DNA of 64,000 nt from Trileptium ribeirensis (GCA_030248225.1 JASANE010000200.1:16388-80387), one strand, 5' to 3'; positions 11,461-25,490 are shown, numbered from the stretch's first letter. Notes: generated by a model not told the origin, from the letters alone. Numbers and translations are program-made.

Positions 11461-14400
11461 AGTTGTTTCGTCGCGTCAGGTACCATGATACGAAGTTACT
11501 ACTTGTTGCCCATGCCAAGTTGCGTCGGCGTGTGAGACGGCACGTCTGCTAGGGCGGCGTAGGGGAGGGGGTAACCGTTATGAAATTTTCAGTGTAAAAG
11601 TTTAGAAATTTCTAGAAAATAAGAATTTTCCCAAGTTTCGCAATATTTGACATCTTGCGCCAATTTTCCGCGAAATTTAGCTAACGTCAGCTAATTGTCT
11701 TAAAATTTATTATGCGCCTTCGCGTCTTATTATTTTCTGTACGAAAGGGAAGGAGTAAAGTGCAGGGCTTCGGAGGGCTAAATATGGCTTAAGGCTCCGA
11801 TAGTTGGAGGTAAACGTTCCCACATTGTTCGCAGTTATGATATAAACTGTGCCTGTTTCGAAAGCAGGGGTTGAGGAACTTTATGTTTCAACCTAAAATC
11901 AGCTGGAATTTCCGCTATTGGGTTGAAGTGTGGTAAAAACCACTCCGAGAAATGTTTCAATAATGAAATATTCCTATACCTTAGCTAACGGTCGAGGGTG
12001 AGGGGATTACCTCCTAAGGGTAAGACCTCTCCCAAGCCAAATTTATCACCCGAAGACTCCGAAATCCCGCCTTTTCCCCACCACACTCGAAATTGGAAAA
12101 GTGTGAGTTTCTTAAAATTTCAAAGATTTACCTCTACGGCATACCCCTCCCCCACTCCACAAAGACCGTCAACCCCTAAACTGACGCACCTTCGACACAT
12201 GTGACATATGCATTATACATTAATTTTGAAAGCTGGATATATTTAGATTTAGCTACTCCAAGCTACAATATTCTGTGAGCTAATCCGTTTTGCCTATAAT
12301 TTTCAGCTACATAAATCATTACGTTAGCACACATTAAACCGAGGTTATCCTTTTGAAATAGGGAAACGTTAAAATTCTTTGACTACATTAAAATCATCTT
12401 TTATATATTGTGTACCAAGTCTAGTTCTAGCCCTGTGGTATGCCCAGTGCACCGTTTTTTCGTTACGGCACCTTTACTACATCGGGATAATTCGGGGGCT
12501 CCCTAAACGCGGCCTTCCGCGGGTGCTCACAGCCAGGTGGCAAAACGACCTTTGGTGGGACGGAAGTAGCTGAGAACATCTCGGTTGGTTATACGCTGCA
12601 AGATATCGATTCGTAAAAATTCGATGTCGGACTTCGAACGATGCCCAACACGGTACTCAGGAGGCTCTATGCCACGAATTTCAGTAAGTCCTAGAATATT
12701 CGACTCACAAAGGCAACAGATTAATCGAACCTGGACTCTGACTATTGTACTTGGTAATTTTAAGTGAGGGCGATGTTTCACAAGCAATGAAACAATAAGC
12801 AGGTTCATTCGGCCCCAAAGGCAGCTCCTCCCTTCGCTGGCGACTTTCTCTGGAATCTTTTCTTCATGCTCCACGAAAGAAAAGGCGCGCGCAGAATAAC
12901 GGTGAAGAGAAAAAGAAAGCCTAAAAGAAATCGAATACACTATGTATAAAAGCAAACATTTCTTTCGGTCAGAATTTGTCCTCGACCGGCACCGATACTA
13001 CATGGGGCAGTTCGGTTTTATAGACTATGTTTATCCCCCAAGTTTTTCGTTTTGTAGCCGGCATACATATATACGTGCAAAACCATAACTATGCACACAA
13101 TATCTAATATTTTCAATAGTAAAATTGCTGGTTTCAATATAAGATTATATAATACATTATCGCTGGATTTATTTTATATGGTTCTTTACACGATTTGAGC
13201 GTTCAGCAGGAAATCCTTTGCCATTTTGTCATATTAGTTAATCAGCACAATAAATGGAGATGTCCGCCAGCCAAGATTTCTTTGATCTTACTGCCAAGAA
13301 TGGCATTGTCAAAGGAAATTTCCGTTGTGCGACCGAAATATGTGTGCAGTCGGAGCAGGACTTTTGGACACAACGGATTTTGTGCACAGTTTTCACCCCA
13401 ATAAAGTGAAAAAAGTACAATTTAAAATTGTCAATTTAACAACTCTGAACACAATGCTACCGCACGCAGTGCAGTTCAAAAGTGTACTGAAGCAATACAA
13501 AAGCTGATGCATGATTGAAACAGACGGAAATCCTTTTCAGCGAGAGCAATTCGCATGTCACTAATACCAGACTTTAAAATCTTTGACCAAATTTTGTCCG
13601 TTTACGTTTGCAATATGGACTTTTAAAGTGTATGGACTCTCTGAATTCGCTCTCTACATATGGTGAATCATAATTAAGACCCTTAGACGACGCCAAGACC
13701 ATAGGTGTTCCCAAAGGACGCCACCCTACCGTGCACTCCCCCACATTTCTCACCCACGACCTTTTCGAAGCTCACGTATTTGGCGCGCATAAATCTCTGA
13801 AATTCCACAAATTGTTGTGTAGATCATAAATTTGACATCCTTCAAACACAAAGGCGTATCCAGGGGGTTCTATGATGTCTAGACCCCCTTTTCCGTCAAA
13901 AAACATTTCATCTGTCTTGTTGTCGAAAGAAAGGAAGAATTACGTCAGTAATGCAATTCATCGTGAAGGAACTTTTTATATACAAAATTCGCTCAATTTT
14001 AATACATAAAAGTAAATATACATATATAAATTTTGCTAAAATTGCCATAGGATGAGCAATTATAGATCATTTTCGTTGCCAGGTAACCGCGAATGCGTGA
14101 AATAAAGAGTTTTGTTGCACCCCTTTTCGCCGACAGCGTGGCTTGAAGCTTTCTAAATTCTGCTACGCTTCTGAATGTTAACCTTCAAGTCGCCCCTCTC
14201 AAACATAAATCCTTTGCACACCTCTGGCAAAGGCTCATGCTTAACACAAAGAGAACCCTATAGCATTTCAATTCTGCTACTTAAAATTACATTGAAACGA
14301 AGAAAGCAATGGTTTAGGATAACTGTCGACAAAATTTCTGTCGCCAGACTTGTTACTATACAATTTGACCCCACCAGATATTTTCTGCCACCAGCTTCCG

Positions 14401-16208
14401 AAGCGGAAGCTCCTTTCGGCACCAACGTATTGCCAACCCAATGACCAAACAAGTTCCAAGTAAAATATTATACAAATTGTTTGGTATCCTAAAGACAAAT
14501 CTGAAATATTTCAATGAACAGTTACGCAAACATAATCACATTTTTAATTTATCCCACTTCCTTGCGTAAATCGCTAATGCAGTGATCGTTGAAATTTTTA
14601 TTAGCTTTCTCTCTATATGCGTTTCCTTCTACGTTTGCAAAAGATTTACCGCTCGGCCGCTTGAACATAGATCGTTTGGCGCCGAGGCTCGTACGCTATT
14701 CAAAACTGTGGCTCGGCTGATTAAGGAACCTCGTAAACCCAGCGGCTACGCACATGATACCGCTCGCCGAAACATAACCTAGGGTAGCGCACCACCTCAT
14801 AATGCGGCATCAAATGTGATAAACTACGTGGGGAAGGACTAACAGAATTAAACATTTCTTTAATATATTTCATTTATAACTATCTACACCGCTCGTTGTC
14901 CTACACAACTGCTGGAGCACCAACCATTGTTCCGCGGTGTAGCGAATACGTTTATTTAAAATATTCAAGACCACAAAGCACCTAAGACCTAACACTTGAC
15001 AAACAACTAAAAATGCATATCACAGCATTATTTGTGTCAAAAACTAATACAACAAAATAGCACATAGCCCAAAATCGAGTGCACCAATGTAAAAAGGACA
15101 AGATGCTTTGCTGGTAGGTAGCATTAGAGCTTTGTATTCTACATGCCATAGTACTCTAGATTCCGTGAAATGTACTGAAATGTTTTAAGTACACATTATT
15201 TGTGCCAAAAACTATGTTAAAACCGAACAACTAAGGATAGGTAACATTTTTAATATGAAGCCTGAAATTCGAGGTATACTAAAAACATCCTTCCCACTTT
15301 ATATGTCATTAAATTTGTGAGGTTGCCCTCTTTATAGAGGGCATATCATACCCAATGCGTGGCCTTCCTAGACCAAACCTATATAGGTATAGGACGACGT
15401 GCCAGACCATATACAGGAGGCCCAATAAGAGTATTAGAATAGAATATCATTAGTTCCTGGAAAATTTAGAAAAATAACTGACCAGACAATCGGACATAAA
15501 GACGGAAAAATTTTTATGTGCCCATATTACTAATGTATCTTTGCCTCGCTCGATACTCAATGACAACAAATTCCGCAGGTTTCTGTAGAAAATAGTTGGT
15601 ATAAAAGGATGACTGATAATTGAAAATTAACTTGGAATCTCGACTTTTTGAGCTATAAATAATGTCGCGAACAAGCTAGGATAATCATAAAGAGCCGAGA
15701 AAACATTAAATTTCAATATACTGCCAGCAGTACCTACGTATATATAATAGATGAAATACTATAATGCCGTTCTCCTGATCCGGAAATTCAGACATAGTTG
15801 TGATACTTACATATACCTAAAAAGTCCTTGATCTTTTGTCGTGGGCAGGGTGGTTCAGCCAACAACGGACGCCATCCTATGCACCTGGCGCTGCAGCTTT
15901 TTGTAAAAAAATAACGTAGTTGGCTTGTTTCTAGGTAATAATATGACAATGAATTGCTATAATTACGGCTGCTAACATCTTGGGTCATTTAATGCTCGTA
16001 AAGTTTTAGTGCCGTGCCAGGGTTTTAGCAGAATTGAAACTTTTATTTTTTTATCTCTAAATCTATTGTGGTTGGTATGTATTTCCTAAGACGTCTCTAG
16101 TTGGACGGTCGGATTCAACAGGTTTATATGTTGTTTTGTCAGCATTCAAAGCTGGAACCTGCATTTCTTTATGCTCAGTTTACATAAGTTACGAGTCTGT
16201 ATTGTCCA
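11461..16208. other. Non-coding stretch without a supported gene; two small hairpins
   Basis: No splice-bounded or domain-bearing exon was recognised. Two hairpins stand out: AGGGGGT at 13862-13868 paired with ACCCCCT at 13883-13889, and the 18-bp palindrome GCCCTCTTTATAGAGGGC at 15325-15342. A minus-strand open frame of 142 codons at 12527-12955 is the longest in the stretch; I do not recognise it. Confidence 0.45.
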
Positions 16209-16795
16209 GTTATCAGAGTCACCCCAAATGAGATCCAAACTCACATTTAATAGCAAATTAAGATAGAGGTGATAACACCATGAGCGGAGATGTTGAAAGA
16301 TGCATTAAGGGATTATAACTTGTTAATCAGCTGAAACAGCTTGAACACTGCTTATTTTTTCGACGGCTATGGATTTTTTACAGTACAAATCTTCTTTTAA
16401 TCTCAGCACGAGGAAATAAAGCAGGTCTATAGTACACGAACCCGTGTATATTTATCGTTAAAACCGCTGGTAACCAGTGTATTTACGTTATAGCACATTC
16501 AACCTTTCTACCTGCGACCTCTTCTTTATCATATGAAGGTATAGCTCAGTCTGAGCCAGGCCTTTGGTGGTTCTTCACGAGATTTTCTTGGCCGCCATTT
16601 CAGCACGGAGTATTGTACTGTAGGTCGGAGGAAATAATTTCGTTTAGCTCGACGCCATCGAAACCCACAAGCCTTATTTACAGATTTGGCTACCCAATTC
16701 AGACTTCACAAATACGTAAATCTGAGTAGATGCTACGGCTTACGAGAACTTCCAAAGTTAGCGCCGGGTACCCGGGTAGTTCAGCCAGATGGAGT
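16209..16795. repeat. Dispersed repeat pair, copy 2
   Basis: Counterpart of 10901-11460 with the same anchor order, beginning TTATCAGAGTCACCCCAA. See copy 1. Confidence 0.8.
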
Positions 16796-18594
16796 ACCCA
16801 GGTTGCGATTTACAACCCGATGCTCATGCGTATTCTTGGGCTGGTACAATAAAAATGTGTTTCAGTATTATAACGTAACCAATTTATAGTAACAAGATGA
16901 ATATCATAAACTCAAAACCTGGGTAAATATATTCAGTAATAATGACAAACGATATTTCACTTTTCTGTCACTTGGCAACTATTTCCCAACATTAATAACC
17001 CACCGTCGATAGCCATTTTTAAGCACAACCTATATCACAACCTATCACACTAGCGCTGTCGTAAAGCTGAAAAAGAGCCAGTTTCTATTTAATGTCTGCA
17101 TGAACCCCAGGAAGCTCTCGAAGGTAATAACCTAAATAATCATGCACCGTGAAATATTCAGCAATATATATACTAGTGGAGACTGGAACTATTGTCATAT
17201 TACATAAACATACATGACGATATCAACGTTTTGGTTTTATGTTACTGTTCCAACCTTTCTGTCCGTTATTTAGAAGAGCTCAAAGTGGCACGGATCCTAC
17301 GTTCATATGAGGTCTTGTAAGCTGTGAAAATTTGTGCCAAATCAGAAACTTCTAAACTCAAATCTAGGCCTAAAGAATATTATATATATATAGAATATAT
17401 ATATATATAAGAGAATAAGAGATAATAATATATAGAATAAGAGATATATATATATACTTCACCATTTATTACAGAAATATCGTGATTAATAAAATTTAGC
17501 CATATCCAACAAAACGGTCTGGAATTTATACATGTTGCATAAAATTATTCTGCATTAGCTATGTTTGACTATCACCAATGTATTGATTGTAACATAGATC
17601 ATTGGACATGATCTAAAATAGGATGATCCATATTGCGTTCTTTGAGTTTTATAAAAAAATTAATATTTTTTGTCGTTTTTTCAGAAAAACATATAATAGA
17701 AAGATCATCACGGCTGCTGGACTCAGTTTATACATCTATAATAGGAACCTACAGGGTGTCATTCAAATGTTGAAGTTTGGGAACGACGAATCTGTTCATA
17801 CAAATAATTCAAATGCCAAATTGTAGCTGCTCCATTTATGACATAAAGAGCAGATAAATTAATGTTTGAAATAAACAGCTTGTTAAACACGTCAGTAATA
17901 GACAATGTGAGTACTATCGAGTATTATACTTGAAGAACTATGTTACAGTTGTTGTGTAACGTACACGTTTAAGGTTATGATTTCATCTTATGACGGATCC
18001 ACAAGTATTCACGGCGTGTAACACTATCAATATGATGTGCAAAAACATTATAGATTATTGAAACAGATCGAGCGTAGTGAGCTGAGTTTCCTCAAATGTA
18101 AAAATTTTAGTGTAGAAGAATTTGTTTCGCCGTCTGCTAGTCGGATAAACTCTCGACCAGATTGATGATTTTTCGCTATTTTTATCAAGTGTAAATTAAA
18201 TAAAATTGTGGTCCTCGCTATATAATCGCTCTGCACCCATGACTTCCTACCTAAATTTTCACAAAACTGACACGAATTGAAAACTTGATTTTGACATTTT
18301 GGGTCGGCCAACATGTTAGGTTATAAATCTAGCTAAAGACATCAGACCGATAATTGCGACCGGCAAGGGCTACAACTCTTAAGTTATGCATTTTAGAGAA
18401 GTACGTTACGAGCTATGGACCAAACTTTAAAAAATATCCCCATAAAAGTGAAAATACCAAAATTGTTATAAAGCAACATTGTTGTTTGTTGGAGTAAATG
18501 ATAGGATGAAAGGGCTATTTAACCCCCTAGACAAGTTGACTCAATTGTTTTAACCCACCCTAGATCAGGTGCGTAATTGAAACGGAGCGAGCAA
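16796..18594. other. Non-coding stretch with a TA microsatellite
   Basis: A TA/GAATA microsatellite occupies about 17375-17457. The remainder is AT-rich with no supported exon. Confidence 0.5.
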
Positions 18595-19612
18595 CTACCA
18601 ATACAGGTTTTGATAAGGGCATCCCCTCAGCTTTCGTGAATGAGGGAAAATGCGTTTTAGTTGTATCAAAAATTACGCTTCGTATCAAAAATGTTTAATG
18701 TTCGCCTGGAGAAGATCTACAACTTTGCAGACCAACGGGTTTTTCATCAAAATCGCTTATAGAGAGGCACCAAAGGGGGTCCCAAAAGGACCCATTTTTA
18801 CCCTTTATTTTAAGATAATCTTTAATAAGCATTATATGGTCACTATAAAAGCTTTTGAGGTCACTGAAAACAATGAAGTGATTCACTTGAACATATCTGT
18901 GACCAGCATACCCTTTTAGAATGGTACTGAGGCCATAGGGACCATTTCACCCAAGAACTATTCATGATTTCGTCAGTTTTGTTTGATGCACCTTTTTTGG
19001 AATGATACCACACGGATCTCCCTCACCCAAGAAGTATGCATTGATTCTGGGATTTTCAAAACGCAATGTTACAAGTCGTTGCATTTTTGGTTATAGATTT
19101 CCTAGAGTGTATATGTGACTAATGTAGACGTTTCGGAGTGTACTGTATTTAATAAAACCCTCCTGAGCCATCCATGATTCCGTGATTTTAAACCAAATGT
19201 TACAAGATTTTGCACTTGTCGTTATAAATTTTTTTCAGGATACTGAAAACGATAACGATTGATTTGAATGTATCTGGGACCAATATACCTTTATTGGCAT
19301 GATGCTGCGAGCCCTGGGACATTGATTTAGGCATGATGTTGTAGGTTCCAATCAATGCTGCAACGTTTTCAATCTGCAAACATAAAGTTTTCGATGCTAG
19401 GAAAATGATGAATTCGTCCGACCGTATCTGTTACTATAAAGTCGCTTACTTGTAGTGATAGCGCTCGTGGGTTGACCACCTTTTAGTATAAAGGCTGGCT
19501 TCTCCAAGCTGTGCGAGGGTTCTTTTTGGTTCTACCCCCGCTTGCCCCGTACCAGGGACATTTTTGACTCCCTATGATTCTGGTCCCTCACGATATACAA
19601 AGCCAGTCATGA
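18595..19612. repeat. Composite repeat, copy A: head module plus satellite-like monomers
   Basis: The head segment (around AGATCTACAACTTTGCAGAC at 18713) is followed by degenerate monomers of roughly 150-190 bp. Each monomer carries a CTGAAAACRAT block, then TCTGTGAC, then a TTTTTGG/TTTTAG block, then (C/G)ACCC and an ATGATT block. The unit closes with a distinct variant (TTTTCGATGCTAG, TTTTAGTATAAAGGCTGGCTT, CACGATATACAA). The same head, monomers and tail recur at 25491-27562, which supports a mobile or segmentally copied unit of about 1 kb. A repeat-bearing Helitron or similar element is one possibility; I cannot show ends. Confidence 0.75.
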
Positions 19613-20340
19613 AACCTAAAAACGAGAGTGATATGTTAGGTGTCCCACCCACCACAACATTTGACGATTCCGTATTTCCAATGTAAACCAGTATTTTGTT
19701 TCTCCTGTTATTACAAAGGTTTTCGAGGGTGCTGAAAACGATAGAGCGATTGATCTGAGCATATCTATAACCGACAAGTCCTTTTTGGAAACGTATTGTA
19801 TGCCAAGGGACCTCCTCCCGGCAAGAACTATGCAAGATTTAGTGATTTTCAATGTAACGTAATATTTTGTTGCATCTGCTATAACAAAGAGTTCTGAAGA
19901 TGCTGAAAACGATGAAGTGATTTCATTTGAGTGTATCTGTGACAGATGTAGATTTTTGGAACGATAATGTATTTCTTAGTACCTCTCTTCCCTTGAGCTA
20001 TGAATGATTCCGTAAATTCCAACACAATGGTATATATAATTTCTTGCATTTATGCTGAAAACAATGACATGCTTCATTCACACGCATCTGTTACCAAAAC
20101 AACCTTTTTGGCATAATACTGCATGCACCGGGATCCCCCTTTCATTTATGGATGATTTTGTGGGTTTCAATGTAATGGCGTATTTCTCAAATCTGGGGAT
20201 AATAGGTTTTCGAGGCTAGTAGAAATGAGTTGGTTCGTTCGAACGCATCTGCGACTATAAACGTCGCTTGCTCGCAGCGAAATTGTGAGTTGATTCCTTT
20301 CTAGTATGACAGTATAGCTGGTGATTTATTGCTATCGTGG
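19613..20340. repeat. Composite repeat, partial copy B
   Basis: Continues directly from copy A with monomers at about 19731, 19898 and 20051, each with CTGAAAACRAT. It ends with a tail variant (TTTTCGAGGCTAG at 20207 and CGTCGCTTGCT at 20263). There is no recognisable head, so it is a partial unit in tandem with copy A. Confidence 0.65.
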
Positions 20341-20600
20341 AATATTGAAAGGAATCAGGGCTGATTTAAGAAGCGCTGAGTAACCATACAGGCTCAGTTT
20401 ACCTTCATATTGAGAGTTACTAGTATTTTATGCACATATGGCATCCATGATATCGTCATATAACAGGCACGATATCAATACATCCAGCCGCCCACACAGC
20501 TATGAACAAAAAGTGAGTTTACTGACATTTAATTATTTCATATTTGCTCTTTAAAACCTAGACTCGCGCAACTAAAGGACTTCGTTTATAACTTCGTATA

Positions 20601-20740
20601 CAGGTATGCTCAGAAATAATGCAAAATTTTAGCGAATCGCTAGCGAAAAATTAGTGAATAGCAATTAAACAGCTATTAATATTTTGCCAACTGTTCGTGG
20701 ACGATTCGCGAAAAATTTGATTTATTTCTGAACGTGGTTG
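20601..20740. mobile_element. Tc1/mariner-like MITE with about 40-bp inverted ends and TA flanks
   Basis: The left end (CAGGTATGCTCAGAAATAAT) and the inverted right end (CAACCACGTTCAGAAATAAA) match for about 40 bp, including GCGAATCG at the inner edge. TA dinucleotides flank both ends (20599-20600 and 20741-20742), as expected from TA target duplication. At 140 bp it is almost all inverted repeat and has no coding capacity. Confidence 0.8.
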
Positions 20741-20742
20741 TA

Positions 20743-22120
20743 TATGTAAATTATACAATCTTTCTGGCATAATATTTTATGAGAAACCTGAGCTTCAGCC
20801 TACCCAACACCATGGCATGGCAGTGGATTGCAATCCAAACATTTTCACGTGACGTGCTTTTTATAACGCCCGTTAGATCATAAAAACACCACATCTTTTT
20901 ATGCTATGGTAGTACTCTAAACCTACTCTACAAAACACGCAACATCAGCAAAAGTTCTATAGCATCATTCCACTGCCACTAAACTCCTAGAACATCCTCA
21001 CATTAAAAATAAATTATGGCGTATTAATCCTCACAGCTTACCATACAAATTCTTCGGAGGTGCCCCGACGGTATTCTTGAGAGGATCGGCAGTCCTAATG
21101 TTCGTTGGAGTCACATCGACAACACATGAATCTTACAGAATAGACAAATTTGACTACTCAAGTAGTTCGTCTAGCAATTTTTTTTCAACACTTTCAAAAG
21201 GGACGCTGTTTCCTCCAGAAACAAATCCAGTCCTCAACTTGCAGCCACACTGTCAACCGCATTAATATATACACACACATGTTAAAATTAAATAAAAATG
21301 TGCTTTTCACTTTGGTAATCTCTCAAACACCTAATATATTTTACAGGACAACAAAAATGATAACGACTTAGATGAAGGCTAAGCCCGAATATTTTGAAAT
21401 AAAATAATGCGTACCATTATACTCCTATAAAACCTGCACTTGTACCCAAGTGTAGGGATCGAGGATTATATTATAGTCAACGCCTTAACTGGCGCTCCCA
21501 CGGATGAAGGCCTCAGGTATTTCGGGCTCTCCCCTGGTACTGTTCCGCACGACTAAAAATAGGCAAATTTTTCTGTGCGAGGCAAAAAATACAAAATACG
21601 ACAGTTCTTCCTTATGGGACAAATATCCGTAAATTTTAGCCCTCTGGAGCTAAAAACACCAAAACTGCTGTCAGCCGATAGTGTTTTACTGTATAATCTG
21701 CATTGTTATTCGGTATAATTGCATATTTAATGTGCATCAGCGGTTTATGCTATTTTCGCTTTTTAGTGCCATAGATCGACCTGTGGGAAAGAGAAGCTGC
21801 CCCCAGTTGCTCTAGTCCGATCAGGGGGCCCCAGTTCGATTCCAACAGGTACTTTGGAGCAGTTTGGGAAACCTTGTTTAAAGCACTTAATTTATTAAAG
21901 CAAAAGAACTTAACTAAAAATGATCAAAATCGTTTCATCTGCACCTAATTCAAATTAAGCCTCGCTCGATTTTAGAGCACTCAAATAATTGATAGCAACA
22001 GCATAATGTGTATGTACTTCTTGTAATGTAGATCGGCCTTGGATAATCGTTTTCGGTTTTACCGCAAGAAAAATCATTTTTCGTGAACACACCGAGACTT
22101 TGTAATTTTTCGCCACTCAC
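20743..22120. other. Non-coding stretch; tRNA-like fragment near 21.8 kb
   Basis: No exon is supported. At 21790-21880 a GGCCCCAGTTCGATTCC segment resembles a tRNA T-arm (box B). The following bases resemble 44380-44440 (GTGCCCCGGTTCGGTACACC and onward). This suggests a shared interspersed element, perhaps tRNA-derived. No A box or cloverleaf could be drawn. Confidence 0.35.
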
Positions 22121-22327
22121 CAGTGTCATAGTCCAGCTGAACAAACAATTCTTTGAGCAAAACTTGATCGCTACCTTGCTCAGCAATCGACTGACGTGAG
22201 GAATTTGATGACGCGTCACCACTAGTAGGAGCTGTTATGTCACGATTAGTTGTCGATCGTGGCATGAGTTCACGCACTTCACCAAGTTTAATCGTTATCA
22301 CAGAACCTTTCTGTGGACACGGATTAT
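22121..22327 (-). CDS. Candidate internal exon, function unknown
   Basis: Minus strand. An acceptor (ATTGTTGCAG) precedes position 22327 and a strong donor (ACTG|GTGAGT) follows 22121. The 207-nt exon is open in phase 1 in, 1 out. It encodes about 68 residues, starting NPCPQKGSVITIKLGEVREL and ending LFVQLDYDTG. No domain is recognised; the middle is Ser/Thr/Asn-rich like the exons at 29.3, 33.5 and 53.6 kb. It may belong to the same large minus-strand gene, reached through an alternative splice of the 33.2-kb exon, but its entry phase does not match the exit of the 29.2-kb exon, so another exon would be needed between them. Alternatively it is part of a separate gene. Confidence 0.5.
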
Positions 22328-22469
22328 CTGCAACAATCGCAGATATTCTGTTTAGAGTTTGAACTATCCCCGGAGAATATCAAATATAAACAATATATTA
22401 TCAAAATATATCAAATATTAACAAAATTACAATATATCGTAATTATTTATATTAATATATTTTTCACGT

Positions 22470-22970
22470 AGAGTACGATGGTTTGGTTCTCTAGAATTCA
22501 TCACGACTATTTCACGCCTTTTAAGTAGTTTTCAATGAGTTTAGTGTGGACAAACCCGATTTACACAATATTGTTTGCCTTCAGGTTTCGTTATATCAGG
22601 GCATTTAGAACGAAATACGTTTTTCGGTAAGTTGAATGCAATGGTGTGGTCATCTAGAATCCAGCATTTTCTGTATTACACCTTTTCTGAGGTTTCCACG
22701 GGCTTAATTTAATTCGCCTGCTGGCGAACCCGGTGTGCCGAAAGAATTTAGTTTGTCGGCAGCAATTTAATATGACGTGTTCTGGGGCTTTAGATAAGCT
22801 ATAATTATTGTACGTTCTGTAACGTCTATCAGAACACCATTGGTTCAGGTTTTTAGACGTTTTTGAGTGGCATAATACAACATACACAAGATTTATATGG
22901 TGATGACACAAAATGACAACTACATAGATGAAAGCACTCTCGCTCAGTTCCACCCTCGTTTGTGAGGCAC
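22470..22970. repeat. 163-bp-period degenerate repeat
   Basis: The anchor GATGGTTTGGTTCTCTAGAAT at 22477 returns as CAATGGTGTGGTCATCTAGAAT about 163 bp later. Further shared blocks are CACGCCTTTT/CACCTTTTCT and GAGTTTAGTG/GGGCTTAATTT. Related monomers occur at 31195-31830. It is non-coding and lies just upstream, in the minus sense, of the candidate exon at 22327. Confidence 0.6.
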
Positions 22971-25490
22971 TAGTGTTCTAGAATGTAAAATGACACAAGA
23001 TCTAGCATGTAAAATGACACAAGACTAATTTTTTATTTCCATATGCATGCATGTGTCAGCACTCAACTAATTTTAGTAGTATTTGTTTCTTGGCTTTCCG
23101 AATTCGGTGGAACGCTATTTTCTTTGGTACCCGTACCCAACACTGATTGTTAATATATAAAGATACTAATGTTGCTCGAAACGTTTTGGAAATGTGTTAA
23201 AAATAATGCTCTTCTAAATTGTCAAAGCATATTCGATACCCGACATTCATTTTCTGGCAGGGATTAGTGCTTAGTCTTATGTCGTAGTATGGGGGCGAGG
23301 TGTCGGATCCTCAGGACGGCAACCCTTTACCCCTCCTATCACCATTGCCTGGAAAAAGTCTCATATGAAATGCGCAATAATTGTTTTTGACATCTTTTCC
23401 TGTCCAAATCACAGCGAAAACATTTGAAATGTCAAAAAATTATGAGAATGCATTTTAATCAAATTTCAATAAATGTACAGAAATATTTTAGAACATGTTT
23501 CCTAAAAATACATCAATGATACCGAAATATTTTCGAAACCAAAACAATACTTTGTTTGCTAGTTGAAAAATAAACTATCCTTTGGGTTTAAAACAAATCA
23601 ACGAAACAATTTTTCAAACAACAATAAAAAGCATTATATATCTACATTTTCATTAAATACAAAAATTGATTCGATCAGACAAAAAGAATTCTCAAAATGC
23701 GTTTACAAATTAGTGATACATAGGCAATCCGTGAGTGGACACTTTCGCAAATTCCAGTCATTTATCATCAAGCAAATATATAAAGCTATGCTCAATATAA
23801 GAAATATGATGACCATCACTTTTAGATCAACAAACTGTTTCATGCTAGGTTTCGGTTGATCCTAAGATTGATGCAATTAAATTTTTGCATATATATGACA
23901 AATACATGAATATTGTCACCTTTTGATGCCGGCTTACTAATCTTTATCTGTGTTATCACAGCAACACTTTATCTACATTGATCTACAGGCTACCGTTGAC
24001 CCTCGCAATCACGAGTTATTTTGGTGGTTGGTAATATTACATTATTATTACTCAGGCCGTTAAACACGTTGGTTTGTTTTAAGCTTTGTTTGAGAATGTC
24101 GTCAGACGGTACAAGGGCTTAAAATGGTAAAATTTAAATTTAAATATTATTCAGCTGATGTAATTGTATGTATATGTAGACAGTTAGAGTGGAGTGAGTT
24201 TATCGATTTCAGAGATATGTATCCACTAAAGGCCCTGCAATGTGAAGACTGACGCTTGGAATTATAATTTTGTGAAAACTGCGATAAATAAATTTCAAAA
24301 GTTCCCGTCTTTTTGGTCGTTGTTACAAGAAATAAATGGTTCCAAAATGAAAAACGTTTTCCATAATGTATTGCTAATATCAATTGTTTTTGTAGGGCTT
24401 TTAAAAAGAATAAAGATGATCAATTTAGAGCCTTGAAACAGTAACTGAGTGCAGAGTAGCCACATTCGCTCCGTTTCCTCGCGTCTCCAAATAGGACTGT
24501 GGAAGCGACAAATATATCGATATTCCCCACGGTTCCACATTATAAATTTAGCTTTCCCCAGTTCATGCCCTCCATGTCTCCAACATGCCCTACATGTCCC
24601 CTAGGCACTTTCCTGTGCGGCTAATTAGAAAATTTTTTGTTGGTCTAAAAATATGCAATTTTTCACTAACTTGTTTTTTCCTGTGGGCTATACATAGTCT
24701 AAACTGTTCTTGCTGGAGTCAGTCGTTAAATTACATCTACGTATCTGGCGTTTGATAACAGTTATAATACTTTATGGTACATCAGTTCAATAATTGGAGG
24801 GATCTCCAAACGAACTGGGTGAATTGCTCTCACGTATTTCCTCACCGTCCCGAACTGTGGACTCGCAGTTCATGCCTCCCAGGCATAATTTTGCTAGTAT
24901 GGCAAAACAGTTTCCCTCGCCGCGCAAAAACCGTCACATTTGCATTATTTGATAAGTTGAGATTTCAACAATATTTCACGGTTGCCACAAACAAACCTCG
25001 GGAACCAGCCATAAACCGGAAAATTATATTCTTCAACGACGGACTTATCGACTTGGCTCCGCTAAACAACTCTCGGGCTTCTAACATCAAGAAATCGTTC
25101 TGAAAATACAACAAATCTTATTTAAGATGAAAAATCTAAAACGTCGAAGAATAAAAAATTTGTTAATAGTGCGAAGCATAGATTTGCAAACAGAGGATAC
25201 TTCAATAAAACAAAGTAAAGGTAATCTAAGAATATAAACGCTATAACAGCTTGGAAGAAAGCTATTTAGGACAATTATACGACAAAGAAAGGTACTGATA
25301 CCACTCAAATAACCGATGCCCTGCTTATCACCATTCTCAGTCTTTACAGTACATATAATTGCGAAGCGAGCAAGCATTTATTTGTATGCGCACAGACAAC
25401 TTTTTCCGCGTCCGCCCGGGCAGTTTTTTCTAAACATCTCAGGAACGAATGAAGATATGCCAATGGTAAATTTTTGATTATGATAGCTTA
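22971..25490. other. Non-coding stretch without a supported gene
   Basis: It includes a short direct repeat (CTAGCATGTAAAATGACACAAGA around 22980-23020) and AT-rich sequence. The open frame at 24774-25103 on plus has mixed composition but no domain and no confident splice sites, so I do not call it. Confidence 0.45.

Noticed and set aside
21790..21880. Possible tRNA gene or tRNA-derived SINE
   Set aside because: A T-arm-like GTTCGATTCC is present, but no acceptor stem, D arm or A box could be paired. It is kept only as a note on a shared fragment with 44.4 kb.
24774..25103. 109-codon plus-strand frame
   Set aside because: No domain, uncertain splice sites, and it ends in AT-rich sequence next to an opposing frame of similar length.
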